Shown here in pieces: positions 7,039 through 13,237 of a stretch of 17,599 nt of DNA. Below the pieces are notes generated by a model. It made no database searches. It was not told where the DNA came from and worked only from the letters and a program-made list of their open reading frames with translations. Source of the DNA: Bacillota bacterium (GTDB lineage: Bacteria; Bacillota; Clostridia; Oscillospirales; Ruminococcaceae); the NCBI GenBank assembly GCA_029550985.1, contig JAKPGH010000320.1, forward strand, positions 1-17,599, read 5' to 3'. The position numbers and the translations under genes are program-made. The first letter of the stretch is position 1. Each line of letters starts with the position of its first letter.

Positions 7039-8238
7039 ATGAGAGTTGCGTTATTCACTGAAACCTATGTCAACAGCATCAATGGCGTTATGGCGCATGT
7101 CAAAACCCTGAAATACGGTCTGGAACAACTTGGGCACGAGGTTTTAGTCGTGACTGCCGACAAGCATGCACGGCATCATTATATACAGGACGGAATTTTG
7201 CACTGCCCCGCTTTGGAATCAAAGCGTTTTTACGGCTTTGGCGTGGCGCTTCCCTACAGCCGGAAACGCCAGAAGATGATAGCCGAATTTGACCCCGACG
7301 TGATTCACATTCACCATGAATTTGGCATCGGGCTTTCCGGCATTCGGGCGGCCAGAATTTTGAACAAGCCTTTGGTCTATACGCTTCACACCATGTACGA
7401 CCAGTACATCTACTATATCGCGCCCAAGATGTTTTTGCGCCTTGCCACCAAGTTTTCTCACCGGTACGAGCGCTTTATCGCCCGCAGCGCCACCGCTTTG
7501 ACCAGCCCCAGTTTAAAGGGCGACGAATACTTTAAGCGGATTGGCGTCAACAAGGAGTTTAACCTCATTCCCAATTCCGCCGACCTGGAGGCCTTTAACC
7601 CCGACAAAATCACCATGGAGCAGCGCCAGGAGATTCGCAGGCAGTATTCCATTCCCGAAAACCGGCGCATTGCCTGCTTTGTCGGCCGGCTGGGAAAAGA
7701 AAAAAGCGTGGATGTCCTGCTGGATTACTGGGCGCAAACCATCACCCCGCAGGACAACCTTCACCTGCTCATTGTGGGAGATGGTCCGGACAGAGAGGCT
7801 TTGGAACAACAGGCGAAACATTTGGGCATCCAGAACATGGTCACCTTTACCGGCATGATTCCCCACGAAAAGATGCCCGCCTACTATGCCTGCTGCGATA
7901 TTTACGTAACCGCTTCCCTTTCGGAGATGAACTCCATATCCATGCTGGAGGGAATGGCTTCGGGACTTCCCACCCTTCAGAGATATGACGAGCTCAACGC
8001 CGACCAGATTAAAAACGGGGTCAACGGCTACCTGTTTCACACGGCGGAAGAAATGGCGGAACGGCTTCGGGAAATTGCATCCCTCAGCCCGGAGGAATTG
8101 CAGAAACGGAAAGAAATGGTCATTGAGACGGTGCGAAACCGGGGCAGCCATGAGCTTGCCACTTACATGTTGGAAATTTACCAAAAAGCCATTGCGGAAA
8201 AACAAAAGGAACAAAACCGCTACCGCAAGGCGGTATAG
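7039..8238 (+). CDS. GT4 family glycosyltransferase, probably a diacylglycerol/membrane-lipid glycosyltransferase
   Basis: GT-B fold retaining glycosyltransferase, 399 residues. The N-terminal acceptor domain opens MRVALFTETYVNSINGV, with the glycine loop at about 15-17, and contains DVIHIHHEFGIG (87-98) and YTLHTMYD (114-121). The C-terminal donor domain has FVGRLGKEKSVDVLL (214-228), LLIVGDGP (243-250) and the GT4 E-x7-E pair at E296 and E304 in SEMNSISMLEGMASGLP. No signal peptide or transmembrane helix, so cytosolic or membrane-peripheral. The N-terminal style resembles alpha-monoglucosyl-diacylglycerol synthases, which would supply glycolipid or lipoteichoic-acid anchors. That substrate is inference; a polysaccharide role cannot be excluded. 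GGGAG precedes the ATG. It is monocistronic, with its own promoters and a strong terminator. Confidence 0.9.
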   Translation: MRVALFTETYVNSINGVMAHVKTLKYGLEQLGHEVLVVTADKHARHHYIQDGILHCPALESKRFYGFGVALPYSRKRQKMIAEFDPDVIHIHHEFGIGLSGIRAARILNKPLVYTLHTMYDQYIYYIAPKMFLRLATKFSHRYERFIARSATALTSPSLKGDEYFKRIGVNKEFNLIPNSADLEAFNPDKITMEQRQEIRRQYSIPENRRIACFVGRLGKEKSVDVLLDYWAQTITPQDNLHLLIVGDGPDREALEQQAKHLGIQNMVTFTGMIPHEKMPAYYACCDIYVTASLSEMNSISMLEGMASGLPTLQRYDELNADQIKNGVNGYLFHTAEEMAERLREIASLSPEELQKRKEMVIETVRNRGSHELATYMLEIYQKAIAEKQKEQNRYRKAV

Positions 8239-8253
8239 TGTTTCAGACAGGAT

Positions 8254-8292
8254 AAGAGCCATGGAACTTTTCTTTCCATGGCTCTTTTGTTT
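8254..8292 (+). terminator. Rho-independent terminator of the glycosyltransferase gene
   Basis: A perfect 13-bp stem, AAGAGCCATGGAA (8254-8266) with TTCCATGGCTCTT (8274-8286), seven-base loop, then TTGTTT. It begins 15 bases after the stop codon. glmS converges from the right and ends at 8300. Read on the minus strand the hairpin lacks a U-tract, so it is at best a weak terminator for glmS. Confidence 0.88.
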
Positions 8293-8299
8293 GGTGAAA

Positions 8300-10120
8300 T
8301 TAGTCGGTGACCGCCTTGGTAAGATGCCGGGGAGCGTCCACATTCCGTCCCTTGGCCACCGCCGTATAGTAGGCCAGAAGCTGAAGGGCAACGGCGGCGG
8401 GAATGGGCATAAAGAGGTCGTCCAAATCGGGAAGCCGAACGGCCGATTGCTCCAACGACTCGTCCAGGGAAAGGCTGTTGCGGCAGATGACCAGCACGTT
8501 GCTATCCTGCCCGCGAATTTCCCGGATATTGTCCAGCATCTGGGGAATTAGCATTTGCTGGGTTGCCAAAGCCACCACCGGAAAGTCCGGCGCCACCAGC
8601 GAGATGGGCCCGTGCCGAAATTCTCCGGCGGAATAGGCCTCCGCATGGATGTAGGTCACTTCCTTCAGCTTGAGAGAGCCCTCCATCATCATGGGCCAAT
8701 CCAGCCCCCGTCCAATGTAGTAGACACTTTGGGTCCGGGCCATTTCCCTGGCTTGCTTTTGAATCTGCTCGTTCTGCTCCAATACCTGCCCGATGCTCTT
8801 GGTGGCTTCCAGCAAAGCCTTGACCAAATCACGGGCCTTGCTGTCGTCGATGATGTCGTGGGTCCGCCCCATTTCGATGGCCACCAGATAGAGCACGCCC
8901 ATCTGCAGCATAAAGACCTTGGTGCTGGCGATGCTGATTTCCGGCCCGGCGTGGGCGTAAAGGACATAATCCGCTTCTCTGGCCATAGTGGAGCCGGGCA
9001 CGTTGACAATGGCAAGAACCTTCGCTCCCTTGGATTGGGCTAACCGCATAGCCGACAGGGTATCGGAGGTTTCTCCAGACTGGGACAAAGCAATTACCAA
9101 TGTATTGTCGGAGAGAATGGGGTCCCGGAAGCGGTATTCGGCGGCTAAATGAACTTCCGCCGAAATATGTGCAAGCTGCTCAATAAATTCTTTCCCCAAA
9201 GCTCCGGCGTGCATGGCAGTGCCGCAGCCCAGAATCAGAACGCGGTGATAGCGGGTAAACAAACCCTCCGGCAATCCATCCCGGTCAAAGGAGGGCAGCC
9301 CCTTAAAAATACGGGAGCGCAGCATCTCCGCCAGCAGTTGTTCCTGCTCGCAGATTTCCTTCATCATAAAGTGCCGGTAGCCGCCCTTGCGCACCTGTGC
9401 AAGGTCTTGACTGGCTGTTTGCGTTTCCCTAGTGAGAAGGTTTCCCTGTTGATTCATCACCCGAATGTTGTCGGGAGAAAGGCAGACAACTTCCCCTTTT
9501 CCCAGGGTATCGTACTCACGGGTAAACTCCACCAAAGCGGAAAGGTCGGAGGTCACGTAACTTTCCCCCTCTCCCCTTCCCACGAACAGCGTGCTGTTGC
9601 GAGCGACGCCGTACAGTTCGTGGGGGTAATCGGCAAAGAGGACCGCTATGGCGTAGGAGCCCTGCAGCATGCTGTTGGCTTTTGCCAGCGCTTCCACGGG
9701 ATTTCCTTTGTAAAGCCAATCCAACAGTTTGGCCGCTACCTCGCCGTCACTTGTGGAGTCAAAGGCATAGCCCTCGCCACTCAACTGCGCCCGCAGTTCC
9801 CGGTAGTTTTCAATCATCCCGCTGAGAACCAGAGAAAGCCGGGCGGTTCCGTAGGGAGGTATATCGCTTTGCTGGGCCGCGGCGCCGGGAGCCCAGCGGG
9901 TGCTGCCAATGCCGCAGGTGCTTTGTTTCAGTTCCGGACAAAGCGCTGTCGGTTCTCCCAAGGCAGAAAGCCGCCCCGCCACCTTTTGGGTGGTAATTTC
10001 GCCATTCAACAGCAGAGAAATGCCGGCGCAATCATAGCCCCGGTACTCCAGCTTGGAAAGGCCGTGTAAGATGTGATCGAAGGCGCCTGCCGCGCCGGTA
10101 TATCCAAATAGTCCACTCAT
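8300..10120 (-). CDS. glmS: GlmS-like glucosamine-6-phosphate synthase with degenerate glutaminase site
   Basis: Homologue of glutamine:fructose-6-phosphate amidotransferase, full length at 606 residues. The isomerase half looks functional: CGT (299-301), SQSGET (346-351), IAST (397-400), EGSLKLKE (480-487), EFRHGP with His at 503, and the C-terminal Lys at 602. The N-terminal Ntn glutaminase half keeps its fold signatures (EYRGYD, GRL, IENYREL) but not its chemistry. Residue 2 is Ser (AGT) instead of the nucleophile Cys. HTRWATHG has become STRWAPG. HNG of the oxyanion hole has become LSG. The HPH segment has become IPP. The Asp of SDGEV (D126) remains. I predict no glutamine hydrolysis; ammonia-dependent synthesis or isomerisation alone are possible. 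GGAG precedes the ATG. Transcription passes through a glmS ribozyme leader, which argues for a role in GlcN6P supply. Confidence 0.92.
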   Translation of the reverse strand: MSGLFGYTGAAGAFDHILHGLSKLEYRGYDCAGISLLLNGEITTQKVAGRLSALGEPTALCPELKQSTCGIGSTRWAPGAAAQQSDIPPYGTARLSLVLSGMIENYRELRAQLSGEGYAFDSTSDGEVAAKLLDWLYKGNPVEALAKANSMLQGSYAIAVLFADYPHELYGVARNSTLFVGRGEGESYVTSDLSALVEFTREYDTLGKGEVVCLSPDNIRVMNQQGNLLTRETQTASQDLAQVRKGGYRHFMMKEICEQEQLLAEMLRSRIFKGLPSFDRDGLPEGLFTRYHRVLILGCGTAMHAGALGKEFIEQLAHISAEVHLAAEYRFRDPILSDNTLVIALSQSGETSDTLSAMRLAQSKGAKVLAIVNVPGSTMAREADYVLYAHAGPEISIASTKVFMLQMGVLYLVAIEMGRTHDIIDDSKARDLVKALLEATKSIGQVLEQNEQIQKQAREMARTQSVYYIGRGLDWPMMMEGSLKLKEVTYIHAEAYSAGEFRHGPISLVAPDFPVVALATQQMLIPQMLDNIREIRGQDSNVLVICRNSLSLDESLEQSAVRLPDLDDLFMPIPAAVALQLLAYYTAVAKGRNVDAPRHLTKAVTD

Positions 10121-10175
10121 AAAGATGCTCCTAACTCAAGGTTGTCAACAAATCATTTTCATAAAATACAGTAAT

Positions 10176-10203
10176 AAATTCGGCGCACTGCACAGCCGAA
10201 TTT
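10176..10203 (-). other. Hairpin in the glmS leader between ribozyme and start codon
   Basis: Minus strand AAATTCGGC and GCCGAATTT form a perfect 9-bp stem with a 10-base loop. The following ATTACTGTATTTTATG is AU-rich but has no clean U-run, so a terminator is possible but weak. It may instead protect or structure the RNA downstream of ribozyme cleavage. Confidence 0.4.
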
Positions 10204-10222
10204 GTCATTGCAGTTTGATTTG

Positions 10223-10383
10223 CCAACACCCCCTTAATTTACCCGCAGACTGGGATTTGTGGCGCGGTTACCCGCGTTTTTGTCCCGCCCTACGCTTCGG
10301 GCCAAGCGGAGAGGCACCCGCCGAGTAGTTCGATGAACCTCTCTCCTCGTCAACCGCCTGTTTGCACAAGCGGCCCTGGCGCT
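10223..10383 (-). promoter_or_regulatory. glmS ribozyme / GlcN6P-sensing riboswitch
   Basis: Self-cleaving RNA that uses GlcN6P as cofactor; cleavage leads to decay of the glmS mRNA. Read on the minus strand, the conserved core is unmistakable: AGCGCCAGG at the cleavage site (A at 10383, G1 at 10382). P1 follows, CCGCTTGT and ACAGGCGG closed by a GCAA loop. Then come GTTGACGAGG, GGTTCATCGA, TCGGCGGGTGCCTCTCC, and a P4-like hairpin CGCGG-GTAA-CCGCG. The element ends with AAATTAAGGGGGTGTTGG. All main segments known from the Bacillus subtilis element occur in the right order. The end is approximate. The element lies about 100 bases upstream of the glmS ATG and about 65 bases downstream of the promoter. 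Together with its promoter it fills most of the 425-base gap 10121-10545. Confidence 0.94.
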
Positions 10384-10452
10384 GTAACTGATTTCAAATT
10401 AAGGTTAGGCATCTTTATGGCTGTCTAGGATTTTTTATCTTAGTTTAATTAA

Positions 10453-10482
10453 ATTATATCACAATGGGAGTCGTTTTGGCAA
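10453..10482 (-). promoter_or_regulatory. Sigma-A promoter of glmS
   Basis: Minus strand: -35 TTGCCA (10477-10482), 18-base spacer, -10 TATAAT (10453-10458) with the extended TGA immediately before it. It lies directly upstream of the ribozyme. Confidence 0.75.
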
Positions 10483-10491
10483 TATCTACCG

Positions 10492-10540
10492 AAAACCGCA
10501 CGCTCCATTTTATCTACCATGGAGGTGCGGTTTTTAGTTT
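10492..10540 (-). terminator. Rho-independent terminator after the MacB-like permease gene (bidirectional look)
   Basis: AAAACCGCAC pairs with GTGCGGTTTT, and inside it CTCCAT pairs with ATGGAG, with a one-base bulge. On the minus strand the stem ends in TTTT, a short tail. On the plus strand the tail TTTTTAGTTT is better, but no plus-strand gene is upstream. The hairpin lies between the permease stop (10546) and the glmS promoter. Confidence 0.8.
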
Positions 10541-10545
10541 AATAT

Positions 10546-11739
10546 TTATTCACAGCGCAGGGCGTCCACCGGATTGAGCCGCGCGGCGATGGAAGCCGGA
10601 TAAACCCCAAATATGACCCCCACCAAGACGGCAAAGAAAACGCAGAGGCCAATGAGTGGAAGATTGAGGATGATGGGCAGCTTGAGAACCGCGCATCCCG
10701 CGGCAATCACAGCGACCCCCGTCCCCACGCCAATGACGCTTCCCAACAGGGAAATAACAAAAGCCTCGATGAGAAATTCCAGCAAGATGTTGTGGCGGCT
10801 GGCTCCGATGGATTTTTTGATGCCGATTTCCCGGGTCCGCTCCCCCACCGACACCAGCATCACCGTCATGATGCTCAGTCCTGCCACCACCAGCGAAACT
10901 CCTGCAATGAGGGAAAGCAGGATGGTGATGGCGTTCATCACCTTTCCCAATTTCTTCTTTTGTCCCTGAATATTTTCCGCCTTGAATTGGCCGTTTCCGC
11001 TGCCGGGCACCTGCCGCACCAACCCGATGAGTTGGGAGCTTGCCACCTCCGCGTCTATGCCCGGGCGCAGGGTGACGGCAATTTGGTCAAAGGTTTCTCG
11101 TCCGGCATACTGCTGCATGGTGGTGTAGGGAATATAGAGAAAAGCGGGGATATAATCGCCCATGAGCCCCTGCACAATGTTTCCGCCCGACTCCACCACC
11201 CCCACCACGGTAAACTCCTGAATGCCGGTGTAAAACTGCAGCGAAATCTTTTTGCCCACAATGTTTTCCCGCTTGTAGTAAGCCAGGGCAACATTTTTAT
11301 CAATGACGCAGATGGGTTTGGCGGCCGACACATCGTTTTTGGTAATCAGCCGCCCGAAAAGAGGCTCCATGGAAATGACCTGGTTGGCCCCGTAGTCAAT
11401 CCCCCATACCACCACATCCATCATCAGTTCCCGCATATAGCTTTTGGTGTAGTCCACCAGAATGGGGATGGCGCTTTCCACCGCTCCGCTTTGGCGCACC
11501 ACCTCCAGGTGCTCCGCCGTCAGGGAGGAACCCACCATCTTTTGGTTTCCCGAGAGCATCAGCGCTCCCACCCCTAAACTGTCCAGTTCTTCCCCCACCG
11601 TGTATTTTCCAATTTCGCCCATGGAGGAAATCAGCACCACCGAAGCCACTCCAATGGCAATGCCCAGGATAGTCAGGGTGTTTCGGGACTTTTTACGGCC
11701 CAGATTTTTGACCGAGATGCGCAGCGTGTCAAGTAACAT
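10546..11739 (-). CDS. ABC transporter permease, MacB/FtsX-like
   Basis: Integral membrane subunit of a MacB-type (type VII) ABC system, 397 residues with four transmembrane helices: about 21-41, 270-295, 320-350 and 360-385. The large extracytoplasmic domain (about 42-268) has the MacB-PCD core, and the FtsX domain carries the coupling segment SVGERTREIGIKKSIGA (297-313). The C-terminus has the usual YPASIAARLNPVDALR. The ATG at 11739 has GGGG upstream. It overlaps the adaptor gene by 11 bases, so the two are co-translated. These systems export peptides, antibiotics or lipoproteins, or act as mechanical transducers; the substrate is not evident. No ATPase gene is adjacent, which is unusual. 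A terminator follows. Confidence 0.93.
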   Translation of the reverse strand: MLLDTLRISVKNLGRKKSRNTLTILGIAIGVASVVLISSMGEIGKYTVGEELDSLGVGALMLSGNQKMVGSSLTAEHLEVVRQSGAVESAIPILVDYTKSYMRELMMDVVVWGIDYGANQVISMEPLFGRLITKNDVSAAKPICVIDKNVALAYYKRENIVGKKISLQFYTGIQEFTVVGVVESGGNIVQGLMGDYIPAFLYIPYTTMQQYAGRETFDQIAVTLRPGIDAEVASSQLIGLVRQVPGSGNGQFKAENIQGQKKKLGKVMNAITILLSLIAGVSLVVAGLSIMTVMLVSVGERTREIGIKKSIGASRHNILLEFLIEAFVISLLGSVIGVGTGVAVIAAGCAVLKLPIILNLPLIGLCVFFAVLVGVIFGVYPASIAARLNPVDALRCE

Positions 11740-12820
11740 CGGCTCGCCCCTTTAAGTGGATGATGGTTCCCTCGCCCGAAATTTCTCCGGGATTATAAAT
11801 TACAATGCTGTCCGGGTCCAGGCCGGAGAGAATCTCCACCTCATTGGTCAATTCTTTGCCGGTAATCACCGGATTCTTTTTGAGTTTTCCGTCCTGGTAA
11901 ACATACACATACTCGTTGTTGTTTTCGTCCTGTCGTATGGCTTCGTATGGAACAGTGAGCATGGTGTAGTCTTCTCCCGCCAGAATATTGACCCGGGCGG
12001 TAAAGCCTGGCTTTAGCGTTTCATCGGATTTCTCCAACTCCAACTCCACATCCACCACTGTTTCGGTGGTGGTGCCCCGCAGCACTTTGTGGGCAATGGG
12101 GAATATCCGGGTGACGATGGCACCGTATTCCCCCATGGAAGACCCCACACACCACACCCTCGCCTTATCTCCCACTTTGACCCGGGCGATTTCCTCTTCC
12201 GGAACGGCGGCTAGCACCTTAAAACTGGAGGTGTCGCTGACGGTGATGAGGGGTACCCCGGGCAGGGCCGGCACGCTTTCCCGCACCATCACCCCTGTCA
12301 CAATGCCGGAAACGGGAGAATACACCCTGGTTTCTCCGCTTTCCAGCAAATCGGCTTGACTGCGGCTCAACCGCTCCTCCTGCAAAAGTTGCAGCAACTC
12401 TGCAAGGTCGGTGTAATCGGTAAGGCCGCCGCCCAAAGTTCTGCTCAATCCGTAAAGGGCTGCCACCGAGCCGAGGTCCACATCCCCAAAGGGAGAAGCC
12501 GATTGGCCGTAACTGCGCAGCATGGCCAAAGTGTCCCTGCTTAACAGAGAAGATGGGGTCAGCTCCAGCAAAAGCTGGCCTTGGGTCACTTGGTCCCCCA
12601 CCGACACCGGCACCCTTTGGGGAATGGCGGCGGAGGAAAGATAGACCTCGTAAATTTCCCCTGCCTGAAGGGTACCGGTACAGCTTAGGACGTTTTCGTA
12701 TGTCTTTTGGCTGGGAGTCACGTAGTATATGGAGGGTATGGAAGATTCCACCATTCGAGGAAAGCGATAAAGCACCACAGCCATACCCAAAGCAAACAGG
12801 AAAAATAGAGCTTTTTTCAT
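11729..12820 (-). CDS. Membrane fusion / periplasmic-adaptor protein, MacA/HlyD family
   Basis: Adaptor subunit of a MacAB-like exporter, 363 residues. One N-terminal membrane anchor (about 3-19, LFFLFALGMAVVLY), no lipobox. The split barrel-sandwich (lipoyl) domain is seen as VPVSVGDQVTQGQLLLEL (70-87) and VYSPVSGIVTGVMVRESVPALPG (166-188). The segment between them (about 95-160) is short and irregular, so the alpha-hairpin is small, as is usual in Gram-positives, which lack an outer-membrane duct. A beta-barrel follows (LAAVPEEEIARVKVGDKARVW, about 203-223), then a membrane-proximal domain. The start at 12820 has GGAGG at good spacing. Its stop codon lies inside the permease gene. First gene of a two-gene operon. 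Confidence 0.92.
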   Translation of the reverse strand: MKKALFFLFALGMAVVLYRFPRMVESSIPSIYYVTPSQKTYENVLSCTGTLQAGEIYEVYLSSAAIPQRVPVSVGDQVTQGQLLLELTPSSLLSRDTLAMLRSYGQSASPFGDVDLGSVAALYGLSRTLGGGLTDYTDLAELLQLLQEERLSRSQADLLESGETRVYSPVSGIVTGVMVRESVPALPGVPLITVSDTSSFKVLAAVPEEEIARVKVGDKARVWCVGSSMGEYGAIVTRIFPIAHKVLRGTTTETVVDVELELEKSDETLKPGFTARVNILAGEDYTMLTVPYEAIRQDENNNEYVYVYQDGKLKKNPVITGKELTNEVEILSGLDPDSIVIYNPGEISGEGTIIHLKGRADVT

Positions 12821-12890
12821 GTAAAACCTCCGGGGAATTCTTCAAAATACAAAATGTGGCATACCAAATAGTCTTTCTTTCCAATGGCGG

Positions 12891-12920
12891 AATATACTTT
12901 TATTTCCAGTGCGGCGGCAA
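12891..12920 (-). promoter_or_regulatory. Possible promoter of the adaptor-permease operon
   Basis: Minus strand: -35 TTGCCG (12915-12920), 18-base spacer, -10 TATATT (12891-12896), about 70 bases upstream of the adaptor ATG and just downstream of the radA-operon terminator. Four of six and five of six matches; positioned where a promoter is needed. Confidence 0.4.
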
Positions 12921-12958
12921 TTTTCTCCTTCGTATATTGCGGGCAGGCGCATCCATAG

Positions 12959-12992
12959 TAAAAGAAAAAGCTACCGTCTTCAAACGGTAGCT
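12959..12992 (-). terminator. Rho-independent terminator of the lspA-radA operon
   Basis: Minus strand AGCTACCGT, loop TTGAAG, ACGGTAGCT: a perfect 9-bp stem followed by TTTTCTTTTAC. It lies about 200 bases beyond the radA stop and is the first good minus-strand terminator there, so the radA transcript probably runs antisense across the small gene at 13058. The rest of the 12821-13057 gap holds only the possible promoter above. Confidence 0.88.
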
Positions 12993-13057
12993 CAACGATT
13001 GATCGGCATTCAAACAGGCAGAGTTTCCACCCATGACCATGAAATGAGGTGCTCATG

Positions 13058-13237
13058 ATGAACCTGATTTGCTGCGATCAAAAATGTCTGTATCAAAAAG
13101 AGGGGTATTGCACCCTCAACGAAATTACCCAACTGACCAAATCTCCCCAGGGAGGATGCGGTTATTTCCGGCAAGCGGAGGCTGCCTTTCTATCGGATGA
13201 GGGCGATGGCCTCGGAGAGGTTGCTCACCGGCAGTAA
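13058..13237 (+). CDS. Small Cys-rich protein of unknown function
   Basis: A 59-residue product opening MNLICCDQKCLYQKEGYCTLNE and continuing to GCGYF, with five Cys (5, 6, 10, 18, 33) in a pattern that suggests metal or disulfide binding. It resembles very short clostridial proteins often mislabelled hydroxymyristoyl-ACP dehydratase; I recall that from general knowledge and it was not searched. GAGG at 13046-13049 serves the ATG at 13058, or the ATG just before it at 13055; a GTG at 13049 is less likely. No signal peptide or transmembrane segment. The last 48 bases overlap the 3' end of radA on the other strand, and the C-terminal 20 or so residues look low in constraint. The function is unknown. 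Confidence 0.6.
   Translation: MNLICCDQKCLYQKEGYCTLNEITQLTKSPQGGCGYFRQAEAAFLSDEGDGLGEVAHRQ

Noticed and set aside
10118..10120. GlmS Cys-to-Ser change as a sequencing error
   Set aside because: A single-base error could explain AGT for TGT, but not the independent changes in the HTRWATHG, HNG and HPH segments, so error alone is unlikely.
12817..13056. Minus-strand 79-codon frame between radA and the adaptor gene
   Set aside because: It contains the terminator stem and U-tract and the probable adaptor promoter, and has no recognisable family.
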